Shown: positions 29,802 to 35,660 of the stretch, piece after piece
Layout: each line of letters begins with the position of its first letter
Numbering within the stretch: position 1 is the first letter of the stretch
IMG/VR virus record: IMGVR_UViG_3300023220_000433
Span: 1 to 35,660 of that record
DNA: 35,660 nt
From: a virus
Direction: 5' to 3' (one strand)
Notes under the pieces: generated by a model
The model's database searches: none
Seen by the model: only the letters and a program-made list of their open reading frames with translations
Told to the model about the DNA's origin: nothing
Translations under genes and position numbers: made by a program

Positions 29802-29803
29802 GG

Positions 29804-29992
29804 TTAGGTTCCCCGTCTTTTAGATTTGGGTTTAGATAGACCCGCTTCAGATAAAGCAATTGCAACAGCTTGTTTTCTTCCGGCTACCTTTCTACCAGAA
29901 GAGGATTCAAGTTTTCCAGCTTTGAATTCGCTTAGAACCCTTGATACCTTACGCTGTTTTCCAGCCTTAGTCTTCGCTTTCGTCTTCGCCAT
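29804..29992 (-). CDS. small basic conserved phage protein (DUF6496-like)
   Basis: A 62-residue protein: basic start AKTKAKTKAGKQRKV, then VLSEFKAGKLESSSGRKVAGRKQAVAIALSEAGLSKPKSKR. The pattern 'v..EFk.G.LkS..G..V..rkQAiAIALSEAG' is common in small phage and bacterial proteins (DUF6496 as I recall). Function unknown; DNA binding is suggested by charge. No strong ribosome site is visible; a TTG at 30052 would lengthen it by 20 residues but overlaps the previous gene. Confidence 0.65.
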   Translation of the reverse strand: MAKTKAKTKAGKQRKVSRVLSEFKAGKLESSSGRKVAGRKQAVAIALSEAGLSKPKSKRRGT

Positions 29993-30009
29993 GGAGATAT
30001 TATATCCGA

Positions 30010-30411
30010 TTAAACTCTTATGTTCAATTGATATTCGTGATCGGAATAACAAGCCCAGTCAGGCCGGTTATTATCCTTCAAATAAGCGCTGATTTTCTTC
30101 CTGTTAGGCTCAACCTTCATCCTTAGGAACTCTTCAGGTATCTTATCCTCATCAGGAATGACTACGCTAGGGGCTTTGTCGCTTAAATAAACCATTCTGC
30201 CTTCAAACCTTATAGGCGTAATGTCACCATCCCTTTGGATTCTCTCCTGCATAATGCGAAAGATTTCATCCCTGACATGGCCCCTCATCTTTTCCGCCGT
30301 CTTTTTACCCATGGCCATTTTCTCAATAGCTGCCTTCATATCATCTATGATGCAATCCATCTCCGCCATGCCATTATAAAGATCTCTTACTAGCCGCGTT
30401 TCTTCATCCAT
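30010..30411 (-). CDS. Gp157-like siphovirus-family protein
   Basis: A 133-residue protein resembling the Siphovirus Gp157 family. It has a helical, coiled-coil first half (RLVRDLYNGMAEMDCIIDDM...KKTAEKMRGHVRDEIF), then a beta part (PIRFEGRMVYLSDKAPSVVIPDEDKIPEEF) and a C-terminal KKISAYLKDN. The family is linked to phage resistance or recombination functions, but the mechanism is unclear. I chose the ATG at 30411 for its GGGGAAAGG site; it overlaps the NinB-like stop by eight bases. Confidence 0.7.
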   Translation of the reverse strand: MDEETRLVRDLYNGMAEMDCIIDDMKAAIEKMAMGKKTAEKMRGHVRDEIFRIMQERIQRDGDITPIRFEGRMVYLSDKAPSVVIPDEDKIPEEFLRMKVEPNRKKISAYLKDNNRPDWACYSDHEYQLNIRV

Positions 30412-30802
30412 TACCTTTCCCCATTGCATACCCATAGTCATCTGGTATGCGTATTTTTATGTCAAGTTGAACGGCCAAAGCTTGTACTGCCTCAAGGAAC
30501 TCTGTCATTTTCTGCACGCCCAATCTCTTAGTGCTTTTAGGCTCGATTATAAGGTTGCCCGATATTATCTCCTTGGTCACACCAAGGTGACGAATCTTCA
30601 TCTCTCTGTGCAAGCTCTCTGGGGTTGTTCCTGTGCCAGAGGTAATGTCATTGTACCACATCCACATAGTTCTATTCTGAGCCGTGGTGCGGTTCTTAAT
30701 ATATTCCTTAACCTCCACACATATAGTCCCATCATGAGGTAGGCTCTTAATGTATTCTAAGCAGTTAGACTTTCTTTCCTGGTCTATGATGATGTAGAGC
30801 AC
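30404..30802 (-). CDS. ninB: NinB/Orf-family recombination protein, GTG start
   Basis: A 132-residue protein with the NinB signature: NRTTAQNRTMWMWYNDI (about 37-53), PESLHREMKIRHLG, PKSTKRLGVQKMTEFLEAVQALA (about 88-110), then IPDDYGYA. Lambda NinB (Orf) binds SSB and single-stranded DNA and helps recombinase loading. Here it follows an SSB-like gene, which fits that job. The GTG start overlaps the previous stop (TAGTG) and follows AGGT. No separate recombinase gene is visible. Confidence 0.8.
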   Translation of the reverse strand: MLYIIIDQERKSNCLEYIKSLPHDGTICVEVKEYIKNRTTAQNRTMWMWYNDITSGTGTTPESLHREMKIRHLGVTKEIISGNLIIEPKSTKRLGVQKMTEFLEAVQALAVQLDIKIRIPDDYGYAMGKGNG

Positions 30803-31434
30803 TAGAAAGGGACCTCGCTATCTTCATCCTCATCCTGTTCTTCGACTTCCTGGACATTTTTCGTTGTCAGCCCTTGATATTCAGGGCTTAAAGTTATCTT
30901 TTCTCTAAACCAAGTACTTAAACCTTCAAATATCATGATGTCGAAAGCTGCAAGGCTGAATAGAACGCTATCATTTACCTGTGCGGGTTGCTCAATGTTC
31001 TTAAGAAGTCTAGACACAGTGGTAATATCAGCCTTAACTTGACCATTGGCCTTTGTCTTATGCTGAACAGTCACCATACAAGGCTTGTGAAGCAAGTTAG
31101 AAACATCAAACCCATCCAACTCATCCTGGGAGAAAGCTTTACCTCGCCAGTTCTCTAGAAAAGGTCTTAGATTGGCTTTTTCAGCCAAACTCAATGTGAA
31201 GAATTTTGAAATAACGAACGGCTGGCCATCTTCCATTTCAGCATGACCATCACCCAAAATGTTCTCCCCATGCAATTCAAAGGCAATCACGATCTGATGG
31301 AGATTCTTTACTTCCCCCTTATATTCATTCTTCTGGGTACCCAGATCAATAATACTGTGGCAGATAGCCGCATATTGGCCCTCCGGGGCTAACTGGAAGT
31401 CTCCAGCGCCAGATTCCTTAGCTATTAATGTCAT
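30802..31434 (-). CDS. single-stranded-DNA-binding-like protein
   Basis: A 210-residue protein of a common phage family: GQYAAICHSIIDLGTQKNEY (about 19-38), FELHGE, KFFTLSLAEKANLRPFLENWRGKAF (about 77-101), DLLHKPCMV-like segment, and VLFSL.FD, FREKITLSPEYQGL. Members are encoded with recombination genes and described as ssDNA-binding, OB-fold proteins. The tail EEQDEDEDSEVPF closely copies the acidic DDDIPF tip of bacterial SSB, suggesting it docks host SSB partners. The neighbour NinB-like protein is a candidate partner. AAGGAG precedes the start. Confidence 0.75.
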   Translation of the reverse strand: MTLIAKESGAGDFQLAPEGQYAAICHSIIDLGTQKNEYKGEVKNLHQIVIAFELHGENILGDGHAEMEDGQPFVISKFFTLSLAEKANLRPFLENWRGKAFSQDELDGFDVSNLLHKPCMVTVQHKTKANGQVKADITTVSRLLKNIEQPAQVNDSVLFSLAAFDIMIFEGLSTWFREKITLSPEYQGLTTKNVQEVEEQDEDEDSEVPF

Positions 31435-31573
31435 TTACTTTCTCCTTTCTATTATATTCATCCTGAACTTCTTTAGAAGCATCTGACATGCTTCCCAAAA
31501 AGAAATGGTCATACTGTAACTGCTCTTCAAAAAACTGTAGCTCTTCTGTGCTTAATATTTCTCGTGAGTTCAT
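31418..31573 (-). CDS. small acidic protein (51 aa)
   Basis: A 51-residue acidic helical protein: NSREILSTEELQFFEEQLQYDHFFL..., ending KEKVNDINS. GGAGA lies just before the ATG. It overlaps the next gene's start by 17 bases and holds its AAAGGAG ribosome site. Family unknown. Confidence 0.6.
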   Translation of the reverse strand: MNSREILSTEELQFFEEQLQYDHFFLGSMSDASKEVQDEYNRKEKVNDINS

Positions 31574-31577
31574 CTTA

Positions 31578-31892
31578 TTACTCTCCGTAGGTATCGGTGG
31601 TTAATCTTTCAGTTGTCCAAAGCTTACTTTCAAAGTTGTAAGTGACTTTTTCTAAAGGTGTGAAGTAACGCCTGTCTTCATCTTTATTGAATTCTACTAT
31701 TTCTATAACACAATCCTGGTTGACTTCATGCTCAACAGAAGCTTCACACGACAAGGCTTTAGCAAGCTCCCTGGCTTCCGTCACTTCTTCAATACAAGCA
31801 CTTTCGAACTCTTCACCATTATCATCTAAAACTCTATGGCCTAACTCAGTCATTTCAGTAGGTTCTTTTTCTTGTCTTGTATCTTCAATCAT
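31578..31892 (-). CDS. acidic leader protein of the leftward unit
   Basis: A 104-residue, strongly acidic protein (about a quarter Glu or Asp): IEDTRQEKEPTEMTELGHRV, ESACIEEVTEARELAKALS, YNFESKLWTTERLTTDTYGE. It is the first gene after the promoter at 31922-31950, with GGAGGG before the ATG. Early position and high negative charge recall anti-defence or DNA-mimic proteins, but no homology supports that. Function unknown. Confidence 0.6.
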   Translation of the reverse strand: MIEDTRQEKEPTEMTELGHRVLDDNGEEFESACIEEVTEARELAKALSCEASVEHEVNQDCVIEIVEFNKDEDRRYFTPLEKVTYNFESKLWTTERLTTDTYGE

Positions 31893-31920
31893 TTTTGCGC
31901 CCTCCCATTGGCTTATATGT

Positions 31921-31966
31921 TAATGTAACCTGGTAAGTTGCATATGTCAACACCAAAAAGGTTACA
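31921..31966 (-). promoter_or_regulatory. leftward promoter with operator-like repeats
   Basis: On the minus strand, TTGACA (31945-31950), a 17-base spacer and TACATT (31922-31927) form a good promoter for the leftward unit. GGTTACATTA, in the form TAATGTAACC at 31921-31930, covers the -10 element, and a second GGTTACA lies at 31960-31966 just before the plus-strand RuvC-like gene. The same motif decorates the early promoter at 238-302. One regulator probably controls both sites. AAAAGG within this region also serves as ribosome site for the RuvC-like gene. Confidence 0.6.
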
Positions 31967-31968
31967 AA

Positions 31969-32424
31969 ATGAAAAAGAATGTTGTTGTAGGAATTGACCC
32001 CGCCACCCTATGTGGCTTTTGTGTTTTAGAAATGGATGGAAGCATAGCAGAAGTCTTTGAAATGAATCTAGCTAATGAATGTAAAGCCAAGCGTGCGCAT
32101 GAGCTCATTAAAATAATCCGCATATTAAATGACAACTATAAAATTGAAATGATCTGTTTTGAAAGCGTATTTGGTCATAGCCGCCATGCCATTAAAATTC
32201 TTGAAAGGCTGGCAGGGGTTATTATAGCTGTATCGGAAATCTATTGCCTACCTTATTGCGAGGTTCCTGTCACCAAGCTTAAACTTTATGCCACAGGTAC
32301 AGGGAAGGCCAGCAAACAACAAATGATAGATGAAGCCAAAAAGGTTACGGGAAGAGAGGCTTTTACAGATAATGAAGCGGATGCATATTTCATAGCTCGT
32401 TATGGCCTAGCTCAAACTACTTGA
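31969..32424 (+). CDS. RuvC-like Holliday-junction resolvase
   Basis: A 151-residue RNase H-fold nuclease of the RuvC type: VVVGIDPATLCGF (Asp10), CFESVFG (Glu65), and TDNEADAYFIARYG (Asp134, Asp138). These acidic residues should bind Mg2+ and cut branched DNA, as needed before headful packaging. It is the only plus-strand gene in a long minus-strand region, convergent with the replication block and divergent from the leftward unit. AAAAGG is seven bases before the ATG. Confidence 0.85.
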   Translation: MKKNVVVGIDPATLCGFCVLEMDGSIAEVFEMNLANECKAKRAHELIKIIRILNDNYKIEMICFESVFGHSRHAIKILERLAGVIIAVSEIYCLPYCEVPVTKLKLYATGTGKASKQQMIDEAKKVTGREAFTDNEADAYFIARYGLAQTT

Positions 32425-32431
32425 TAAAGAA

Positions 32432-32463
32432 GGGGGGGCGCAGAAGTGGGAAGTAGCCCCCCC
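32432..32463 (-). terminator. terminator between convergent genes
   Basis: GGGGGGGC (32432-32439) pairs with GCCCCCCC (32456-32463), eight pairs around a 16-base loop. On the minus strand it is followed by TTCTTTAT, so it best terminates the leftward replication unit, which ends at 32499. On the plus strand no T run follows, so it would act there only as an end-stabilising hairpin. Confidence 0.7.
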
Positions 32464-32498
32464 TGGGAGTCATGTCGTACCTAAACAGAGATAGCTTA

Positions 32499-33215
32499 TC
32501 AGAAGGGAGCAAGGTCGTCAAACGGGTACCCTTCACACTCTGTGCTGTCCGTAGAAGGTTTTTCTTTCTTAACATGTATGATTCCGCCTTTAGTCTTGCT
32601 AAACAAACCTGGTGAACGTTTCAGGTTGCTTGTTGGCTTATTTAAATCATTCTCGATGATCTCTTGTGCATCCTTCGCCAACTTGTCTTCGAATGGGCCA
32701 GGGAAAAACCCACGCATAAACATCAGGGTGGTTATTCTCCCGAAATCTTTATCTTCTCCAACTAAATCCGCATTGTTTTCTTGGAATTCTTCCATTTTCT
32801 CATGAAGAAACAGCCTCGAAATCATTCTCATTTTGGCAGAGACTTTCAGCGTATGGCGTTCATCCCATGCTTTTGGCCAATGAATGATATGTTCATCATG
32901 CCATTGCGCAAAAGCGATGCCAGCACGGGCATAGCCTACATCAATGGGTTGATTTCTTTTTCTTTCCACTTTGGGTTGGGCCTTCATGGTGTTTAGGATT
33001 TTTTGAATTTGTCCAGTTCTAGGCCATCGACCAAAACAATCGTTGGCTTTAAATTCTGTTGCAGCGTCTAGAAGATGATCCGCTGAATAGTTTCCGAATT
33101 GGTTAAACCAATCCTGCTGAAAGGCTATAATGCTAATTCCAGCGGGCGGCTTCATAGGGCCAAAACGAATTGATAATGGCTCAATCAGATTTTGCAGTAC
33201 GTTGCTGTTATCCAT
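32499..33215 (-). CDS. replication-block protein (238 aa)
   Basis: A 238-residue protein: PLSIRFGPMKPPAGISIIAFQQDWFNQFGNY, then LLDAATEFKANDCFGRWPRTGQIQKIL (about 49-75), basic middle, and an acidic C-terminus. The LLDAA...F.....WP..GQI helix pattern is shared with the gene at 33459 and recalls small phage replication or loader-interacting proteins. I chose the ATG at 33215 because AAGGAGAAG precedes it, overlapping the previous stop by eight bases. Exact function unknown. Confidence 0.6.
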   Translation of the reverse strand: MDNSNVLQNLIEPLSIRFGPMKPPAGISIIAFQQDWFNQFGNYSADHLLDAATEFKANDCFGRWPRTGQIQKILNTMKAQPKVERKRNQPIDVGYARAGIAFAQWHDEHIIHWPKAWDERHTLKVSAKMRMISRLFLHEKMEEFQENNADLVGEDKDFGRITTLMFMRGFFPGPFEDKLAKDAQEIIENDLNKPTSNLKRSPGLFSKTKGGIIHVKKEKPSTDSTECEGYPFDDLAPF

Positions 33216-33438
33216 TGCCCTTCTCCTTTGTTGCTTTCGGTAACGGTTGCCAATGTGTTGGGACACAAAACCCGTTGTGATTGAACCACTCATAATCTAT
33301 CCATTCACCTTGAGTGCATCTTCCAATATATACATCCCCCCCCATGCTATATCCAATTTTTGATACCCTGTATTGTTCACAGCAAAGTATTTGTGTTCCG
33401 TCCTTTGGTGCTGTTTCGATAGGTTCCCAATTATCCAT
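33208..33438 (-). CDS. DUF551-like protein (76 aa)
   Basis: A 76-residue protein with the DUF551 signature: DNWEPIETAPKDGTQILCCEQ at the start and CVPTHWQPLPKA at the end. The family is very common in phages and unknown in function. GGGGAGA precedes the ATG at 33438; an upstream in-frame start lacks such a site. It overlaps the next gene by eight bases. Confidence 0.8.
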   Translation of the reverse strand: MDNWEPIETAPKDGTQILCCEQYRVSKIGYSMGGDVYIGRCTQGEWIDYEWFNHNGFCVPTHWQPLPKATKEKGNG

Positions 33439-33458
33439 TGTCTTTCTCCCCTTGTTGG

Positions 33459-33863
33459 TCATGTTCTCGCTCCCTGTAAGGCATTTTTCATCTCGGTTTT
33501 TCCCACTTGCCAGAAATGGCAAAACTTCATGGCTTTTTTTCTCAAATCAACAACAGTGGGTTGGGCTGACTCATTGTCGCGCCAATATTTAGCTGTTTTT
33601 TGTACAGCCCATAAGGGGAATTCCTCTAAACTGTCGCTGTAAGAATAAATCTTTGCACTTCTCTCTGAGGGCTCCAAGGGAAGTCCGAAATTATAACTGG
33701 AAAGCAATGCTATGATTGTTGTCTCTATTGCCTTCGCATCAGTGGAGGGCTTTAAAACCTCCTCAAAAATAGGCAACAATTCAGCCATATTCTGCCTATC
33801 CTCATCAGTTGGACTGAAGCTTGGTTGTTGAAATCCAACACTAGCCGAACGGCTTAAAGCCAT
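33459..33863 (-). CDS. replication-block protein (134 aa)
   Basis: A 134-residue helical protein: AELLPIFEEVLKPS, TIIALLSSYNFGLPL, and DSLEEFPLWAVQKTAKYWRDNESAQPTVVDLRKKA (about 79-113). The 'FP.WAV..A...W......PT...LR' helix pair also occurs in the gene at 32499-33215, suggesting a shared module. I chose the ATG at 33863 because a longer frame would overlap the initiator-like gene by over 200 bases. Possibly helps load host helicase; unproven. Confidence 0.55.
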   Translation of the reverse strand: MALSRSASVGFQQPSFSPTDEDRQNMAELLPIFEEVLKPSTDAKAIETTIIALLSSYNFGLPLEPSERSAKIYSYSDSLEEFPLWAVQKTAKYWRDNESAQPTVVDLRKKAMKFCHFWQVGKTEMKNALQGART

Positions 33864-34908
33864 CACCACGTCGAAAATCTGATACTTGACGGATAGTTTC
33901 ATCAAGGCTCGGACGTGACTTCCCACTTCCTCCATGTTGCTGAGTGTTATCTCGTGAATGCCAATTTTGGAAAGAGCGGTACCACCCGACTCTTGCATCT
34001 GGTTTTGAGGTGAAGTGGTTGTAGAAACCTGTAAGCATTTGTCGAGTGTTTTCATCGTCTGTTCCTTTGTTGGTTGAGTAGTCGTAGCATTTCTGAGCTT
34101 CTTCGCTCATGAAAGTGATGTATCCGTAATCGTCTGCCGTTATCCAATCTTCTGGCATGACATATTTTTTAGGTTTGGTTTTTTTAGGGGAAGGGACAAC
34201 GACGTTAGTCGATAAATCCTCAATCAACACATCCTCATTCAATAAAGGGGATTCCTCATTCCTTAAGAGGGAATCAGGGGGATAAGAAGCGTTTTCCTTA
34301 ACACAAGCTTGATCCAAGCTTAAGTCAAGCATGACCCGTCCTTGATCCAAGCTTAAGTCATGGTTGACTTTCCTGTTTCCTTTCAACACGTTACAGCCAC
34401 GGCATAAAACTTGCAAATTGTCTTCTGTGCTGTTCCCACCCTTAGAAACAGGTTCTATATGATCAATGTGTAGATCGTCTTGTGAACCGCAGTAATTGCA
34501 TTCCCTTCCATCCCTATCAAAAATATTGGACCTAATCTTTTCATTTAACGGGAAATATCCATCACAAACACTATTTGTATATTCAGGTGGAGATGGGAAT
34601 ATGCTGGCAACCTCTTTATGGTGAGGATTCTGATGCTTCGCAAAGTTTGATATTTGGATATATTTTTTGTCAACTACAGAATAAATAAGAATAAATTCCC
34701 TTTCCCGTAAACATTCCAATAAATCTATTACATCACAATCATCATAGACAAGAACTTGAGCTTTAATTTTCCTGGGCCTGTACTCTATTCTGCCTTCGCG
34801 GTCTGCAATGCACCACAATCCTATAAATAAAAGCCTGCCAAGAGGATCTATTTCTGCTAAAAGATCGTTATCAAAAAAAGACGGCTTAATGTTTCTCGCT
34901 CGTGCCAT
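33841..34908 (-). CDS. replication-initiator-like protein with inserted HNH module
   Basis: A 355-residue protein in three parts. Residues 1-105 match phage replication initiators (ARARNIKPSFFDNDLLAEID, GRLLFIGLWCIADREGRIEYRPRKIKAQV, winged-helix-like). Residues about 122-182 are a complete HNH nuclease: C137xxC140, HIDHIEP with His150, NLQVLC, C169xxC172 and NVLKGNRK. The rest has a DnaT/DnaD-like C-terminus (FYNHFTSKPDARVGWYRSFQNWHSR). It would bind the origin and recruit the host helicase. The nuclease may nick or may be a domesticated homing insert. AGGAGC precedes the ATG. Confidence 0.75.
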   Translation of the reverse strand: MARARNIKPSFFDNDLLAEIDPLGRLLFIGLWCIADREGRIEYRPRKIKAQVLVYDDCDVIDLLECLREREFILIYSVVDKKYIQISNFAKHQNPHHKEVASIFPSPPEYTNSVCDGYFPLNEKIRSNIFDRDGRECNYCGSQDDLHIDHIEPVSKGGNSTEDNLQVLCRGCNVLKGNRKVNHDLSLDQGRVMLDLSLDQACVKENASYPPDSLLRNEESPLLNEDVLIEDLSTNVVVPSPKKTKPKKYVMPEDWITADDYGYITFMSEEAQKCYDYSTNKGTDDENTRQMLTGFYNHFTSKPDARVGWYRSFQNWHSRDNTQQHGGSGKSRPSLDETIRQVSDFRRGDGFKPFG

Positions 34909-35077
34909 GTGAATTGCTCCTGCTATTGCTTGCTTCTGCTTTTAAATCGTCCATTAAAGAACTGAATTTATGCTTTGTTAATACTATCACGCCTTGAGGG
35001 ACATTCAAGCTTTCTAATTCGTCTAACAATTGCGCCATCTTACGGCCACAAATTCTCACTATATCGCTATTGTTCAT
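34886..35077 (-). CDS. hypothetical small protein (63 aa)
   Basis: A 63-residue protein: NNSDIVRICGRKMAQLLDEL, then SLNVPQGVIVLTKHKFSSLMDDLKAEA, ending HGTSEKH. It overlaps the upstream gene by 11 bases and the initiator-like gene by 23 bases. AAGAAGAAG is a modest ribosome site. Small and mixed alpha/beta; unknown function. Confidence 0.6.
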   Translation of the reverse strand: MNNSDIVRICGRKMAQLLDELESLNVPQGVIVLTKHKFSSLMDDLKAEASNSRSNSHGTSEKH

Positions 35078-35267
35078 CTTCTTCTTTCCCTAATTTAGCT
35101 CTCAGTCTAAGAAACTCCTGCGCCATACATACAAACGGTTGGGGGAATCGAGGCTGTGCGAAAAAATGCCTATCCCTTTTACGCATACGTTCGATCATAT
35201 CGTGCTCATATATGATGTCTTTTGCGAGTTCCTCGGCATCTGTAATAAAGTCAGGTCCGTTATCCAT
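35067..35267 (-). CDS. hypothetical small protein (66 aa)
   Basis: A 66-residue charged helical protein: DNGPDFITDAEELAKDIIYEHDM, then RMRKRDRHFFAQPRFPQPFVCMAQEFLRLRAKLG. AAGGAT precedes the ATG, and the start overlaps the previous stop. It belongs to the operon beginning with the HTH regulator. Not recognised. Confidence 0.6.
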   Translation of the reverse strand: MDNGPDFITDAEELAKDIIYEHDMIERMRKRDRHFFAQPRFPQPFVCMAQEFLRLRAKLGKEEDEQ

Positions 35268-35418
35268 TTGGTGAATCCTTATAAATTATTTGTCCCTGAA
35301 TGTCATAGGCTACCCTAGGAAACGGTAATGTTAAGATATAATCTATGTAAGCCCTGCCACAACCAGTCAATTTGTACATAGGCAGCCCAGGCGTTATCTC
35401 TAGCTTCAGTGGTGACAT
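35260..35418 (-). CDS. hypothetical small protein (52 aa)
   Basis: A 52-residue protein: SPLKLEITPGLPMYKLTGCG, then RAYIDYILTLPFPRVAYDIQGQIIYKD. It starts just after the regulator's stop, with GGAAG as ribosome site inside the regulator's last codons, and overlaps the next gene by eight bases. Likely soluble with beta strands. Function unknown. Confidence 0.6.
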   Translation of the reverse strand: MSPLKLEITPGLPMYKLTGCGRAYIDYILTLPFPRVAYDIQGQIIYKDSPNG

Positions 35419-35419
35419 A

Positions 35420-35660
35420 TCAACTTCCCTTGTCATTCGCCTTGTTCCATGAATCTATATATTGATCTTTGGTCAACTTATCCACAACGTCACAATACGT
35501 TTTCATTCTATTTAGCGACCTGTCTAGGCTTTCCTGTACGAGGTTGCTATTCTCCCAATGAGAGACTTGTTTACGACTTACGCCAATTGCTTTAGCCACC
35601 TCATCAGATTTTAAAGCGGATCGTCTAACGGCTATGCAATCCTCGAATCTTTTCTTTAGT
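35420..35660 (-). CDS. XRE/Cro-like HTH regulator, 3' part (split by contig ends)
   Basis: The carboxy-terminal part of the 83-residue regulator whose start is at 107. Bases 35565-35660 repeat positions 1-96, so only 35420-35564 adds new codons: the end of the helix-turn-helix (HWENSNLVQESLDRSLN) and a C-terminal helix (MKTYCDVVDKLTKDQYIDSW). The short length, with no protease or sensor domain, suggests a Cro-like or simple repressor. It heads the leftward replication operon. Confidence 0.85.
   Translation of the reverse strand, partial: LKKRFEDCIAVRRSALKSDEVAKAIGVSRKQVSHWENSNLVQESLDRSLNRMKTYCDVVDKLTKDQYIDSWNKANDKGS
35565..35660. repeat. terminal direct repeat, right copy
   Basis: Identical to positions 1-96. 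Removing one copy gives a circle of 35,564 bp in which the HTH regulator gene is intact. Confidence 0.95.

Noticed and set aside
33864-34055. Longer start for the 134-residue replication-block protein
   Set aside because: It would overlap the initiator-like gene by more than 200 bases in another frame, and the added residues look like a shadow.
1-35660. Integrase, reverse transcriptase (diversity-generating retroelement) or insertion sequence
   Set aside because: I looked for their motifs in all well-supported frames and saw none.

Overview
The window looks like one complete tailed-phage genome. The first 96 bases recur exactly as the last 96, so the contig closes into a circle of 35,564 bp. 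A helix-turn-helix regulator gene is cut by the ends and becomes whole when they are joined. The portal resembles P22-type portals. With a DUF4043-like capsid protein, an SU10/gp4-like adaptor, a gp10/nozzle-like protein, three ejection-type proteins and no tail-sheath, tube or tape-measure genes, it points to a short-tailed (podovirus) particle filled by headful packaging. The overlapping inner/outer spanin-like pair with a lipobox points to a Gram-negative host. The DNA is fairly AT-rich, most genes have clear AGGAG-type ribosome sites, and the standard code fits. I see no integrase, DNA polymerase or helicase gene, so replication probably relies on the host. Host and lifestyle cannot be fixed from sequence alone.

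Layout. (1) 108-319: intergenic control region with a 90-nt inverted-repeat element, a rightward promoter and copies of the motif GGTTACA. (2) 320-8727, plus strand: about 27 small, tightly overlapping early or accessory genes. They include three tandem 'PGPW...LIAAAPELLEAL' paralogs, two homing-endonuclease-like paralogs, a protein made mostly of 40 DAAx repeats, several single-TM peptides, a tRNA-like element, and at the end a short Hfq-like Sm protein. (3) 8724-31892, minus strand: one long unit read leftwards. It runs from an acidic leader gene through recombination/ssDNA genes (SSB-like, NinB-like, Gp157-like), small terminase, large terminase, portal, scaffold, capsid, adaptor, fiber-like and nozzle proteins, three ejection-type proteins, more virion proteins, and then lysis (M15 endolysin, holin, overlapping spanins). 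(4) 31969-32424: a lone plus-strand RuvC-like resolvase. (5) 32499-35418, minus strand: replication genes, including an initiator-like protein with an HNH module, ending at the regulator that spans the contig junction.

How it works together (inference). Promoters at 266-295 (plus) and 31922-31950 (minus) both carry the GGTTACATTA motif over the -10 element. The small HTH regulator could therefore coordinate the early rightward and the leftward units. Replication would be started by the initiator-like protein using host enzymes, with SSB-like, NinB-like and RuvC-like proteins handling recombination intermediates and branched DNA before headful packaging.

Most notable for follow-up: the phage Hfq-like protein lacking the proximal-face Lys-His; the apparent one-base frameshift at the portal C-terminus; an in-frame TGA inside a small conserved-looking reading frame; the 160-173 bp palindrome-rich segment between the terminase genes bounded by 13-bp direct repeats; the two tRNA-like elements; and the shared operator motif.
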